NCBI GenBank assembly: GCA_937870825.1
Contig: CALMZO010000252.1
Coordinates: forward strand, 1-64,000
Source of the DNA: an uncultured Chloroflexota bacterium
GTDB taxonomy: Bacteria; Chloroflexota; Anaerolineae; UBA4142; SHND01
Direction of reading: 5' to 3'
Length of the DNA: 64,000 bases
Position numbers and translations under genes: made by a program. Below are positions 15,653 to 23,957 of the stretch, piece by piece (positions within the stretch are counted from its first letter, which is position 1; every line of letters starts with the position of its first letter). Below the pieces are notes generated by a model. That model was given only the letters and a program-made list of their open reading frames with translations. It ran no database searches and had not been told where the DNA came from.

Positions 15653-16237
15653 ATGGATTCTTCTCGCTTCGCCTCGCTCGAGGGCAGCATTCGCGTTCTC
15701 AAAACTTGGAATGTCGTTCTCACGATCCTCTTGATTATCTCGCTGGGCGCAAATGCCGCTTGGGTACAGGCGGCGTCCGATCCGCCTGTGCGCGTCTATA
15801 GTGTGACAACGGATGACGCGGGCGCTGGCGGACACGCAAGCGCCTCTGAGTTTCCAATTACGTCAGCGCATACTCCAGAGACGCCTCTTACCTTGATTAC
15901 TGTCCCTACGAGTAACCTCCGCGATCACGATCACATCTGCCTTGTCACTGCCAGCGCGCAAGTCGAGCAGAGCGGGAGCACACTCAATGGCGGCATCTTT
16001 CTGGGCTTGAGTCGAGGCAACCCGCCTCGAGCGATTCTCGAGGCGACAAAGCGGACCGTTTATATCGCAGGTAAGTCGAACGACGATGCTGATGTTGAAG
16101 AGGCGACGATTACCTTTGTGTTTAAGAGGGTCCGACGCCATGAGCGCATCAACTTTGCCGCGTACTGGGGCGGCTTGGGTGCATTAACGGTGGTTCGTCC
16201 CTCCATGACTGTTGTCTGCCTGGGAAATCCCATATAG
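15653..16237 (+). CDS. Orphan membrane-anchored extracellular protein
   Basis: 194 residues from the ATG at 15653, which has AGGAG 6 bases upstream. A hydrophobic anchor or signal segment follows a short charged start (TWNVVLTILLIISLGANAAWVQAA, split here only by residue limits of the helix). The rest is soluble and beta-rich in appearance (VRVYSVTTDDAGAGGHASAS; HICLVTASAQVEQSGSTLNG; FVFKRVRRHERINFAAYWGG; MTVVCLG). I do not recognise a family. It stands alone between divergent and unrelated neighbours, and its codons look less GCG-dominated than those of flanking genes, which might mark recent arrival. No catalytic pattern is evident. Confidence 0.7.
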   Translation: MDSSRFASLEGSIRVLKTWNVVLTILLIISLGANAAWVQAASDPPVRVYSVTTDDAGAGGHASASEFPITSAHTPETPLTLITVPTSNLRDHDHICLVTASAQVEQSGSTLNGGIFLGLSRGNPPRAILEATKRTVYIAGKSNDDADVEEATITFVFKRVRRHERINFAAYWGGLGALTVVRPSMTVVCLGNPI

Positions 16238-16380
16238 TCGCAGTAGCACGTCGAACGCGTTCCCTTGATTTTGATTGACCCCTCTAGTCCACAAGCTGAT
16301 TTGTGGAATCATGCTGCGCGCTTGCCATTTGTTCTGCTCGATTCTTCCGCGCGCCGCATGCCGCGAATAAATTTACGGCT

Positions 16381-16408
16381 TTGACACATCCCCAAGTTTG
16401 TCTATCAT
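16381..16408 (+). promoter_or_regulatory. Promoter of the GH4 gene
   Basis: TTGACA (16381-16386), 16 bases, TATCAT (16403-16408). The predicted start, about 16,415, is only 3 bases from the ATG at 16418, and no ribosome-binding site lies between, so the mRNA is probably leaderless. Confidence 0.65.
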
Positions 16409-16417
16409 TCACCCATT

Positions 16418-17749
16418 ATGGGACAAACGAAAATCGTACTTGTCGGCGCGGGCAGCACCAGTTTTGGCGTGAGCACTGTCGCCGATTTTTTTCAACAGCG
16501 CGAAAAATTTTGGGGCAGTACGCTCGTGTTGTGCGATGTGAATGAGGAAAAATTGCAGCGCGTGAAACGTTTGGCGGAACGGATGAATGACGCGACGGGC
16601 AAACCGTTTTGTATCGAGAGCGTGACGGACTATCGCCGCGCGTTGGACAGCGCGGGTTTCGTTTTCGTTTCGATTGAAGTGGAACGTCTCGAACGCTGGA
16701 AATTGGATTGGGAGATTCCGTTCCAGTACGGCATCAAGCATGTGTTGGGCGAGAATGGCGGACCCGGCGGCTTGGCGCACGCGTTACGCACGGTGCCGCT
16801 TGTGTTGGGCATTGCGCGCGAGATGGAAAAGAGCGCGCCCGACGCGTATTTCATCAATTACGTGAATCCGTTGTCGCGTGTGTGTTTGGGTGTGACGCGT
16901 TATACAAAAATCAAAACAATTGGCATGTGTCATCAAATCAACAAAGGATTTTCGCTCGTGGGGCAAGTGTTGGGACTCGCGCCCATCACGCACGAACATT
17001 TTCCTGACGCGGACATTGTGCGCGAATTGAAAACGCAAATTGATTTGAAACAGGCGGGACTGAATCATGTGACCTGGATTCAAGACATTCGTGACAAAAA
17101 AACGGGACGCGATTTGTATCGCGAATTTCGCGCGCGTTTGGAAAAGATGCCCGCGTTGTGGGAGCCGTTATCGCGCCGTTTGTATAATGCGTTCGGGCTT
17201 TTTCCCGCGACGGGCGATGGACACGTCGGCGAATATTTTGCGTACGCGCACGAGACGAGTGATTTGCATGGTTACGATTTTGAGGGACGCGCGCGCGAAA
17301 GTGTGGAACTGGACGAACGCGTCGAACGCGCGCTTACGGATGATTCGCTGCGCGATGAATTTTTGCGACACGAATCGGGCGAACGCGGGATTGATGTGGC
17401 GGCAGCAATTTTGAACAATCTGAATCAGTACGAGTTGAATGTGAATGTGGTGAACAACGGCGCGCTGCCCGGCTTGCCCGATTGGGCGATAGTCGAAGTG
17501 CCTGCCATTGTGAGCGGCGCGGGCGTGATGCCATTGCGCGTCGAACCATTGCCCCCCGCGATTACGGCAATGTTGAATCAACAGGTGGCGATTCAAGACC
17601 GCGTTGTCGAAGCGGCGGTGCATGGAGCTCGTCAAGCCGCGCTGCAAGCATTGTTGCTTGACCCGTTGATTCCGAGTTATGAGGTGGCGGAAAAATTGTT
17701 GAATGAATTGTTGGAGACGCATCGCGATTACATTTCCAAGTTTTCATAA
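16418..17749 (+). CDS. Glycoside hydrolase family 4 (alpha-glucosidase/galacturonidase-like)
   Basis: 443 residues of family GH4, NAD- and metal-dependent glycosidases that act by a redox-assisted elimination. The NAD loop is at the start (VLVGAGSTSFGVS, residues 7-17). Metal and substrate residues appear in FINYVNPLSR (about 145-154) and GMCHQINKG (Cys171-His172). DGHVGEYFAY sits near residue 268. The Cys-His pair follows the AglA-type subgroup. No phosphotransferase system is nearby, so an unphosphorylated or internally phosphorylated substrate is more likely than a PTS sugar phosphate. It has its own promoter and is followed 11 bp later by a lipoprotein gene. Specificity cannot be read from sequence alone. 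Confidence 0.92.
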   Translation: MGQTKIVLVGAGSTSFGVSTVADFFQQREKFWGSTLVLCDVNEEKLQRVKRLAERMNDATGKPFCIESVTDYRRALDSAGFVFVSIEVERLERWKLDWEIPFQYGIKHVLGENGGPGGLAHALRTVPLVLGIAREMEKSAPDAYFINYVNPLSRVCLGVTRYTKIKTIGMCHQINKGFSLVGQVLGLAPITHEHFPDADIVRELKTQIDLKQAGLNHVTWIQDIRDKKTGRDLYREFRARLEKMPALWEPLSRRLYNAFGLFPATGDGHVGEYFAYAHETSDLHGYDFEGRARESVELDERVERALTDDSLRDEFLRHESGERGIDVAAAILNNLNQYELNVNVVNNGALPGLPDWAIVEVPAIVSGAGVMPLRVEPLPPAITAMLNQQVAIQDRVVEAAVHGARQAALQALLLDPLIPSYEVAEKLLNELLETHRDYISKFS

Positions 17750-17760
17750 ACGGACAAACA

Positions 17761-18279
17761 ATGAAAAAAAACCTTCTAACGACACTCATAACTTTACTTT
17801 TCATTTTGTCTTCCGCATGTTCTGCTTTAGGCGGCACCTCACAAACCAAGTTAGACCCAAGAACGGCAAGTCCATGCGAATTTTTGACCAAAGAAGAGGC
17901 GAGTGAAATTCTTGGGAAGGAAGTTAAAGCATCTCAAGTTGGGCCACTCCCACAGTCAGGCTCGCTCAGTTTTGCTAATTGTGTTTTCGCTTCAACAGAA
18001 GGGAATGAAATAAGTTCGATTGGCATATTTTTTTATGGGCGAACTGACCCGGCGAAAGGACTTGAATCCTTTCAAGTCGCGAAAGAGAGAGCCACTGCGC
18101 GTAACGTTTTGGTCATTGTTGAGAACATGGGAGATGAAGCGATTTGGGGTGGCGACCAGCTAATGATTCGAAAAGGAAACTTGGTGATTGGAGTAATTGC
18201 CAGCACATCTCTTACGCAAGTTGACTTGGAAAAATCTAAATTGGCTGCTTCCAAAGTGCTTGCGCGAATTCAAGAATAA
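17761..18279 (+). CDS. Small lipoprotein with conserved Cys pair, copy 1
   Basis: 172 residues. The signal peptide ends in a lipobox (LSSAC, Cys20), so it is probably lipid-anchored outside the cell. The mature part begins with PCEFLTKEEASEILGKEV and later has FANCVFAS, a layout seen in DUF3558-like lipoproteins where two Cys flank the N-terminal part of the domain. It ends in a helix with KLAASKVLARIQE. The next gene encodes a clear paralogue, so this is a tandem duplication. Its codons are more AT-rich than those of copy 2 and of the surrounding genes, so the two copies either diverged long ago or came from different sources. Role unknown. Confidence 0.8.
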   Translation: MKKNLLTTLITLLFILSSACSALGGTSQTKLDPRTASPCEFLTKEEASEILGKEVKASQVGPLPQSGSLSFANCVFASTEGNEISSIGIFFYGRTDPAKGLESFQVAKERATARNVLVIVENMGDEAIWGGDQLMIRKGNLVIGVIASTSLTQVDLEKSKLAASKVLARIQE

Positions 18280-18309
18280 CAGATTCAAATGATTGCAAGG
18301 GATTCAGGA

Positions 18310-18831
18310 ATGCGTTTTTTTATTTTTGTCGGAGTGTTGAGCGTGCTGGTGTTTTCTTTTGTCGCGTGCGCGTCACCCACACCGACGGTGACACCTGTGC
18401 CACAAAAGTTTGATGCGCGCGTCGCGATGCCGTGTGATATTTTTACGCGCGCGGAAGCCGCGCAATTGTTGGGGAAACCCGTCAACATGACGACAATGGG
18501 GAGCGTGGAAGATTTGGCGCAAGCGGAATTTGTGACGTGCGCGTACCTGACGCAAGAGGCACGTCCGAGCGGAATCGCGATAACATTGTTCGGGCGACGA
18601 AACGCCGACAACGCGCTGAAATTGTTTCAAGAGACGAAAACGGCAAGCGCCGCACAAAATAAATTTACGCTGGTGAGCGATTTGGGCGAGGAAGCATTTT
18701 GGAATGGCTCGATGTTGTTTGTGCGGCGCGGCGAGCAGGTGATTGGGGTTACAGGGGCGCGTTCGATCTCGAGCAATGATTTGGAGATGGTGAAACAGGT
18801 GGCGGAAAAAGTATTGTCGCGGCTTGAATAA
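18310..18831 (+). CDS. Small lipoprotein with conserved Cys pair, copy 2
   Basis: 173 residues from the ATG at 18310, chosen because the signal peptide starts there (MRFFIFVGVLSVLVFSF) and ends in a lipobox (FVAC). After a Thr/Pro linker (PTPTVTPVPQ) the domain matches the preceding gene almost motif for motif: PCDIFTRAEAAQLLGKPV against PCEFLTKEEASEILGKEV, VTCAYLTQEA for the second Cys, LGEEAFWNGSMLFVRRGEQV and a final VAEKVLSRLE. It follows copy 1 by 30 bp and is probably co-transcribed with it and GH4. Unlike copy 1, its codons are GC-rich like the rest of the window. Confidence 0.8.
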   Translation: MRFFIFVGVLSVLVFSFVACASPTPTVTPVPQKFDARVAMPCDIFTRAEAAQLLGKPVNMTTMGSVEDLAQAEFVTCAYLTQEARPSGIAITLFGRRNADNALKLFQETKTASAAQNKFTLVSDLGEEAFWNGSMLFVRRGEQVIGVTGARSISSNDLEMVKQVAEKVLSRLE

Positions 18832-19113
18832 TTATTTCACCGTCACGCCGCGCCAAAAGGCGACATAGCCCGCGATCTGATGGGCGGCTTGTTTTGGCGT
18901 TGGATAATACCACGCCGCGTCCTTGTTCACCTGTCCATCCACGACGACGTCAAAATAACTCGCCGTGCCTTTCCACGAACAAACGGTGTGCGTCGTACTC
19001 TGGCGAAAAAATTCTTGGTGGACGGCTTCGGGCGGAAAATAGTGATTGCCTTCGACGACAATCGTTTTGTCGCTTTCCGCAAGCACCTTGTTATTCCAAA
19101 TGGCTTTGGGCAT
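18832..19113 (-). CDS. DUF427 domain protein
   Basis: 93 residues, the full length of a DUF427 domain: MPKAIWNNKVLAESDKTIVV, GNHYFPPEAVHQEFFRQSTT, the typical TVCSWKGTASYFDVVVDG, and DAAWYYPTPKQAAHQIAGYVAFW. The family forms small beta-rich proteins common in bacteria and fungi, with no established reaction. GGGAG precedes the ATG at 19113. It is convergent with the lipoprotein gene, with no spacer, and divergent from the GH13 gene. Confidence 0.92.
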   Translation of the reverse strand: MPKAIWNNKVLAESDKTIVVEGNHYFPPEAVHQEFFRQSTTHTVCSWKGTASYFDVVVDGQVNKDAAWYYPTPKQAAHQIAGYVAFWRGVTVK

Positions 19114-19219
19114 GGGATACTCCCTGGAGCAAAAAATTTACGCGTTCACAATTCTGCGCGTAAATAGATTGCGTCATCAATAATACGACTTTTCGCTCAG
19201 TTTTGCACTCTCATTTTCT

Positions 19220-20692
19220 ATGCAATGGCGCAAACGTCCGGTCCTTTATGAAATTCCCGCGTGGGCGTGGCTCGCGGAATTGAGCGCGCGCTATCGCGCC
19301 AACATCACGCTGGCGAATGTTCCCGCGCCGGAATGGGACGCGCTCGCGGCGTTGCATATTGACGCGGTGTGGTTGATGGGCGTTTGGGAACGCAGTCCGC
19401 GCGGCATAGACGTTTCGAATGCGAATTCCGATTTGCAGTACGAATTTGCGCGCGCGTTATCCGATTACACGGTAACGGATAATGTCGGTTCGGCGTATTG
19501 TGTGCGCGCGTACGAGGTGGATGCGCACATCGGCGGACGCGAAGGGTTGGCGCGGGCGCGCGCGCAGCTCGCACAACGCGGCGTGCGCTTGATTCTCGAT
19601 TTTGTGCCGAATCATATTGCGCCGGACCACGCGTGGACAGAAACGCATCCCGAATTTTTGCTGCGCGGCACCCTGCAAGATGTGGAACAATCGCCCGGCG
19701 AATTTGTTCGCGTGGGCGAATACGTTTTCGCGAACGGGCGGGACCCGTACTTTGCGCCCTGGCGCGATGTGGTACAAGTGAACGCGTTTGATGCAGGATT
19801 ACGCGCGGCGATGATTGAAACGGTGAACGCGATTGCGGCGCAGTGTGATGGAATGCGCTGTGACATGGCGATGCTACTCCTGAACAACATTTTCGCCAAA
19901 ACGTGGGGCGCACGCGCGGGAGACATCCCCGCAACGGATTTTTGGCGCGAACTCATTCCGGCGGTCAAACAAAATTTTCCCGATGTGTTGTTTGTTGCGG
20001 AGGCGTATTGGAATTTGGAATTTGAATTGATGCAGCACGGTTTCGATTATTGTTACGACAAACGTTTGTATGACCGGCTCAAACGCGATAACGCGTCCGG
20101 CGTCCGCGCCCATTTGCGCGCCGGCGCGGACTATCAAGACAAACTCGTGCGCTTTATCGAGAATCACGACGAAGCGCGCGCGGCGGATGCGTTCGCGCCC
20201 TTGCAGCACCGCGCGGCTGCCGTAATTTTCGCTACCGTTCCCGGCGCAAAATTATTTCATGACGGACAATTTGATGGGCGCAAAATTCATTTGCCCGTTT
20301 TTCTCGCGCGCCGCCAAGCCGAAGCAAAAAATTACGAACTCGAATCGTTTTATCGCGCGCTGTTGAAAGTGATAGACGCGGATATGTTTCATCAAGGTGA
20401 ATGGCAATTGTGCGCGTGTTCGGGATGGATTGACAACGCGAGTTTTCAAAATATCGTCGCGTGGACGTGGCATCATCAAGACGAACGCGCGCTCGTCGTC
20501 GTCAATTATTCCGCGCAGCGTTCGCAGGCGATGGTTGAATTGGTGTGGGATGATTTGCGCGCGCGCGTGTGGCGCTTGTCGGATGCGTTAAACGGCGATG
20601 TGTTTTTGCGCGACGGCAATCAATTGCGTGACGCGGGGTTGTTCGTGGACCTGGACGCGTGGCGATTTCATTTTCTGCAATTTGAAGCATGA
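19220..20692 (+). CDS. GH13-family alpha-amylase-like glycosidase
   Basis: 490 residues. The four conserved regions of GH13 are present: DFVPNH (127-132), GMRCDMAM with the nucleophile Asp215, VAEAYW with the acid/base Glu261, and FIENHDE with the transition-state Asp317. The start MQWRKRPVLYEIPAWAWLAE and the tail with a small beta domain (ALVVVNYSAQRSQAMVEL) fit cytoplasmic GH13 enzymes; there is no signal peptide. It overlaps the deacetylase gene by 4 bp in an ATGA. Specificity (alpha-glucan hydrolysis, transglycosylation or branching) is not evident. Intact catalytic residues make activity likely. Confidence 0.92.
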   Translation: MQWRKRPVLYEIPAWAWLAELSARYRANITLANVPAPEWDALAALHIDAVWLMGVWERSPRGIDVSNANSDLQYEFARALSDYTVTDNVGSAYCVRAYEVDAHIGGREGLARARAQLAQRGVRLILDFVPNHIAPDHAWTETHPEFLLRGTLQDVEQSPGEFVRVGEYVFANGRDPYFAPWRDVVQVNAFDAGLRAAMIETVNAIAAQCDGMRCDMAMLLLNNIFAKTWGARAGDIPATDFWRELIPAVKQNFPDVLFVAEAYWNLEFELMQHGFDYCYDKRLYDRLKRDNASGVRAHLRAGADYQDKLVRFIENHDEARAADAFAPLQHRAAAVIFATVPGAKLFHDGQFDGRKIHLPVFLARRQAEAKNYELESFYRALLKVIDADMFHQGEWQLCACSGWIDNASFQNIVAWTWHHQDERALVVVNYSAQRSQAMVELVWDDLRARVWRLSDALNGDVFLRDGNQLRDAGLFVDLDAWRFHFLQFEA

Positions 20693-21381
20693 CCAAAAGA
20701 ATTCTGGTGGTGCAAGCGCATCCCGACGATGCCGAATGGTATTGCGGCGGAACGATTGCAAAACTCGCGCGCGCGGGCGCGGGCATTACGTTCATAATTT
20801 GCACTGAAGCGGAAAAAGGTTCGTACGACCCGCGCGCGAATCCGGTGGAACTGGCGGCGACGCGCAAACGCGAACAGGAAGCCGCTCGCGAATGTTTGGG
20901 CGTGCGCGAAATTGTTTATCTCGGCATTCCCGACGGCGAATTGCAAGCGACATTGGAGCTTCGCAAGCGCCTCGCGCTGCTGTATCGCAAATATCGCCCT
21001 GATGTGTTGTTGACGTTCGACCCGTGGAAGCGCGATGAACTCCATCCTGACCATCGCGCGTGCGGGACCGTTGCGCTGGATGCGCGCCTCGCCGCCAAGA
21101 TGCCGCTCTATTATCCGAACGCGGAAAATTTGAATGCGTGGGCGATACCGGAGATTTGGTTATTCAACACCGACGCGGCGAATCAGTTTGTGGATGTGAC
21201 GGAAACATTCGATACAGGCATCGCGGCATTGAAACTGCACGCGAGTCAAAGTGTGACCGACGCGCAAAACATCGCGTTCGTTACAGACATTGCGCGCGCA
21301 GAGGGGGAAAAAATTGGCGTGAGGTACGCCGAAGCGTTTCGCCGCATCATGATGGAAGGGAGTATTTCGCGCGTTCGTTGA
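20689..21381 (+). CDS. PIG-L/LmbE family deacetylase
   Basis: 230 residues of the zinc-dependent N-acetylglucosaminyl deacetylase family. The metal-site motifs are AHPDD (residues 10-14) and HPDHR (119-123), with GIPDGEL between them as usual. Members remove acetyl from GlcNAc-inositol, GlcNAc-malate (bacillithiol pathway) or glycan intermediates. The start codon overlaps the GH13 stop, so the two are translated together and may act on the same glycan. A bacillithiol or mycothiol role cannot be argued because no partner genes are in view. It converges on the EamA exporter gene with a 12-bp gap. Confidence 0.92.
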   Translation: MTKRILVVQAHPDDAEWYCGGTIAKLARAGAGITFIICTEAEKGSYDPRANPVELAATRKREQEAARECLGVREIVYLGIPDGELQATLELRKRLALLYRKYRPDVLLTFDPWKRDELHPDHRACGTVALDARLAAKMPLYYPNAENLNAWAIPEIWLFNTDAANQFVDVTETFDTGIAALKLHASQSVTDAQNIAFVTDIARAEGEKIGVRYAEAFRRIMMEGSISRVR

Positions 21382-21393
21382 TGTCAATCCAAA

Positions 21394-22335
21394 TTACAAA
21401 TCCTCAATAATCGTTTCGGGTTTCGGACGCAGCAACATCACGGCGAACAAAATGAGACCCGCGCCGATGATTTGGGGAGTGTCCAAGACTTCATTGAACA
21501 AAAAGAACGCGAGGACGATGCTAAAGACGGGCTCGAGCGTGGCAATGAGCGTGACAACGCTTGCGGGAATTTGAGCAAGTCCCATCGTGTACAATCCAAA
21601 GCCGACGAGCGTGGGACCGAGCGCAAGAAAAAAGAGAATTGCCCAGCCGTTCCACTGCGCGCCCAGTCCCAGAATGTTGCCCGCGAGCAATTGCAACGGC
21701 AGCAAAAATAACGCGCCGAACAAGAACGCGTAAAAGAGGGATGCCCAGGGCGAATAACGCCGCGAAATAAATTGTCCGACAATCGCGTACGTCGCCCATG
21801 TCACGCCCGTTCCCAAACCGACCAAGATGCCGAGTCCGTTCAACCGCAAATTTTCGGGAATGTACATTTCTGCGACGAGGACCATGCCGATTAACGTCAA
21901 GACCAACGCGAGAATTTTGTTGCGGTCTAATTTTTCGCCCAAAAAGCGCACGCTGATTAACGCGACGATGGTGGGATTGATATAGACGAGAACGGTGGCG
22001 ACTGCCGCGCCGTTCAAACTTACCGACGAAACCCACGCGAGTTGATGCAGCCCGACGCCGACGACGCCCATGATGATAAAATAGATCAAGTGCCGCCGCT
22101 GCACGCGCAGCGCCGCGCGTTTGACGAAAAACAACGCAATGCCCAACGCGCTCGCGACAATCAACACGCGCAAGAACGCGAGATTGAGCGGGAGCATTGC
22201 AAAATCCACCAACAGATATTTGATGAGAATGCCTGTCGTGGACATGAGAAGCGTCGCAATGAGAACGAGAATGTAACCGCGCACAGAAGCGGTTTGAGAT
22301 TTCGTTTGAGCGGTAGCTTGCGGTGAAGTTGCCAT
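21394..22335 (-). CDS. EamA/DMT-family exporter
   Basis: 313 residues from the ATG at 22335, with ten hydrophobic helices in two EamA repeats (first repeat about residues 22-145 with LVYINPTIVALISVRFLGEKL; second ending ATLEPVFSIVLAFFLFNEVLDTPQIIGAGLILFAVML). The family exports amino acids, nucleosides or other metabolites. An ATG seven codons earlier exists, but the promoter at 22347-22374 places the start site between the two, so the later ATG is preferred. It diverges from the nucleoside phosphorylase gene. The substrate is unknown. Confidence 0.9.
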   Translation of the reverse strand: MATSPQATAQTKSQTASVRGYILVLIATLLMSTTGILIKYLLVDFAMLPLNLAFLRVLIVASALGIALFFVKRAALRVQRRHLIYFIIMGVVGVGLHQLAWVSSVSLNGAAVATVLVYINPTIVALISVRFLGEKLDRNKILALVLTLIGMVLVAEMYIPENLRLNGLGILVGLGTGVTWATYAIVGQFISRRYSPWASLFYAFLFGALFLLPLQLLAGNILGLGAQWNGWAILFFLALGPTLVGFGLYTMGLAQIPASVVTLIATLEPVFSIVLAFFLFNEVLDTPQIIGAGLILFAVMLLRPKPETIIEDL

Positions 22336-22346
22336 ATGTGAGCGTG

Positions 22347-22374
22347 ATTGTAACATTCATTAATTGATTTTCAA
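22347..22374 (-). promoter_or_regulatory. Extended -10 promoter of the EamA gene
   Basis: On the minus strand TTGAAA (22374-22369), 16 bases, then TGT-TACAAT with the -10 at 22352-22347. The start would be near 22340, 5 bases before the ATG at 22335, a near-leaderless arrangement. Confidence 0.65.
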
Positions 22375-22394
22375 TTTTCAACAGCATCGTGCGC

Positions 22395-22437
22395 TGCATC
22401 AATCGAAAATCGGAAATCACAAATCGAAAATCCTCAA
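22395..22437. repeat. AAATCGGA/AAATCACA repeat before nucleoside phosphorylase
   Basis: GAAAATCGGAAATCACAAATC is followed by GAAAATCC, a 9-base-period imperfect array ending two bases before the ATG at 22439. A close relative lies at 27,625-27,672. Confidence 0.7.
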
Positions 22438-22438
22438 A

Positions 22439-23158
22439 ATGGAATTCCATATCAAATGTGACCCGTCCGACATTTCGCGTTACTGCTTTACGCCCGGCGA
22501 CCCGGCGCGCGCGAAAAAAATTGCGGCATATTTTGACGACGCGAAATTTGTCACCGACAGTCGCGGGTATCTGGTGTATTCGGGAAAATACCGCGATGTG
22601 TTTATGACAGTGTGTTCGACAAACATGGGCGGACCGACGGTTGCGATTGCGCTCGAAGAATTGGCGCACATGGGCGCGGACACGTTTATTCGCGTCGGTT
22701 CGTCCGGCGCGGTGCAGCCGTATCTCGGACCCGGCGACATTGTAATTTCAACGGGCGCGGTGCGTCTCGGCGGCACGGGCAATGCGTACTTGCCGCCGCA
22801 TTATCCCGCCGTGCCGACGTTTCAAGTGGTGCGCGCGATGGTGGATGCGGCAAGGGAAATGAATGTTCCCGCACATCTCGGCATCGGCGCGGCGGGGGAT
22901 GCGTTTTACGCGCCGAAAGAAGGGCGCGAGGACATGGCAAAAGCGGGCGTCATGTCTATCGAAATGGAAAGCGATACCCTGTATATCGTGGGACAATATC
23001 GCGGCTGGCGCACGGGCGCGCTGTTTGCAACCGACGGGACGCCGACAGAAGTGAAACCCGCGTGGGGCGAAGACGCGTTCAAGCAAGGCGAAAAAAATGC
23101 CATCGAAATCGCGTTGAACGCAATGCACGCCATTGCGCTTCAAGATGAAATCAAGTGA
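22439..23158 (+). CDS. Uridine/purine nucleoside phosphorylase (NP-I family)
   Basis: 239 residues. Residues CFTPGDPARAKKIA form the phosphate-binding GDP loop, RVGSSGAVQPYLGPGDIVIS is the central nucleoside phosphorylase motif, and MSIEMESDTLYIVGQYRGWR holds the Glu-Met-Glu ribose-binding site typical of Udp/DeoD enzymes. The late ATDGTPTEVKP segment resembles the specificity loop of uridine phosphorylases. It reversibly splits a nucleoside with phosphate to base and ribose 1-phosphate for salvage. The ATG at 22439 is chosen because the earlier open stretch is repeat DNA. It diverges from the EamA exporter. Confidence 0.9.
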   Translation: MEFHIKCDPSDISRYCFTPGDPARAKKIAAYFDDAKFVTDSRGYLVYSGKYRDVFMTVCSTNMGGPTVAIALEELAHMGADTFIRVGSSGAVQPYLGPGDIVISTGAVRLGGTGNAYLPPHYPAVPTFQVVRAMVDAAREMNVPAHLGIGAAGDAFYAPKEGREDMAKAGVMSIEMESDTLYIVGQYRGWRTGALFATDGTPTEVKPAWGEDAFKQGEKNAIEIALNAMHAIALQDEIK

Positions 23159-23171
23159 CGCCGCGCGGGCG

Positions 23172-23195
23172 CGTTACGCGGAGCTTTGCGTAACG
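23172..23195 (+). other. Stem-loop after nucleoside phosphorylase
   Basis: CGTTACGC (23172-23179) and GCGTAACG (23188-23195) form a perfect 8-bp stem with loop GGAGCTTT, 13 bases past the stop codon. There is no T-run, so it is a weak or Rho-assisted terminator, or a 3'-end stabiliser. Confidence 0.5.
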
Positions 23196-23239
23196 TAGAT
23201 GATGGTGTTTGTGATGGACCAAAAGTAGGCAAAGCGAAA

Positions 23240-23443
23240 ATGTTTCGATTGTTTTTGATGCTTGTTGGCGCAACCGTTTTAATCGTGTTGGCGCTCATGG
23301 TGATTTCACCGTGGTGGCGACGTCTCGTCGCGAGTGTGTTGGGTTTATTTATCTCGCGCAACTCCACCGTTACGCCGCGCGAGGAATCGCCGCGCGCACC
23401 CGATGAAGTGATTGAAGGGGAATTTCGCGTAATCAAAGATTGA
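23240..23443 (+). CDS. 67-residue single-pass membrane protein
   Basis: From the ATG at 23240: a hydrophobic helix (FRLFLMLVGATVLIVLALMV), a short basic SPWWRRLVASVLGLFISR, then a soluble tail ending DEVIEGEFRVIKD. The tail, with its VIEGEFRVI pattern, resembles that of small DUF4834-like membrane proteins, but I cannot place it firmly. A strong terminator 28 bp after the stop supports it as a transcribed gene. No clear ribosome-binding site precedes it (only AAAGCGAAA), so the start is less certain. Confidence 0.6.
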   Translation: MFRLFLMLVGATVLIVLALMVISPWWRRLVASVLGLFISRNSTVTPREESPRAPDEVIEGEFRVIKD

Positions 23444-23470
23444 GCGCCTGTCGCGCAGGTGAAACCATTC

Positions 23471-23518
23471 AACGTCGAATGATGCGGTTCGTACAAAGCA
23501 TCGTTCGACGTTTTTTTT
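23471..23518 (+). terminator. Intrinsic terminator
   Basis: Arms 23471-23485 and 23499-23513 pair over 15 bp with one mismatch (AACGTCGAA... against ...TTCGACGTT), followed by eight T on the plus strand. It ends the transcript of the 67-residue protein. Confidence 0.88.
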
Positions 23519-23586
23519 GAACGTGCGACAAAAGCGATTGAGTCTATCGCACAAATTTGTCCTACAAGATTTGCTGGAGGTATCTC

Positions 23587-23928
23587 ATGTCTCCGCGCAC
23601 AATGTTGGTTCGTGATCTGTTGGTGTTGGCGCTCGGTGGGAGTTTTTTGATTGTCCTGGTTGTGGCTGGCGTTTTGCTGCTCGGCGGCGCGTTTTCGTGG
23701 ATTTGGTTCGCGCGGGCGATTGTCTTGAGCGCGGTGGTGATTGGATCCGCGCAAATGTTTGTGTTGTCGCGCGCGCTGCGGACGACGCATGTGCAAGGAC
23801 CGCTTGCTTCATGGCGACGCGTGGACTCGACGCAAGGATGCAGCATTGCGCTCTTGGGCGCGTTGATTGCGTTGGCTTTATTGTTTTGTGGCGGCGTGAT
23901 GGATTGGTGGTTGGAGTGGAGACAATGA
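23587..23928 (+). CDS. 113-residue integral membrane protein
   Basis: The ATG at 23587 has GGAGG 8 bases upstream and is preferred over earlier starts. Three or four hydrophobic segments make up most of the protein: VLALGGSFLIVLVVAGVLLL, FARAIVLSAVVIGSAQMFVL and IALLGALIALALLFCGGVM. A basic loop between helices 2 and 3 carries SRALRTTHVQGPLASWRRVD, and the C-terminus is WWLEWRQ. I do not recognise a family. It lies between two intrinsic terminators, so it is a single-gene transcript. Role unknown. Confidence 0.7.
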   Translation: MSPRTMLVRDLLVLALGGSFLIVLVVAGVLLLGGAFSWIWFARAIVLSAVVIGSAQMFVLSRALRTTHVQGPLASWRRVDSTQGCSIALLGALIALALLFCGGVMDWWLEWRQ

Positions 23929-23957
23929 AAAATCGCGGCGCGTGCCGCGATTTTTTT
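23928..23957. terminator. Bidirectional intrinsic terminator
   Basis: AAAAATCGCGGC (23928-23939), loop GCGT, GCCGCGATTTTT (23944-23955) is a perfect 12-bp stem with an A-run before and a T-run after, so it can stop transcription from both sides. It separates two convergent genes and overlaps both stop codons. Confidence 0.92.
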
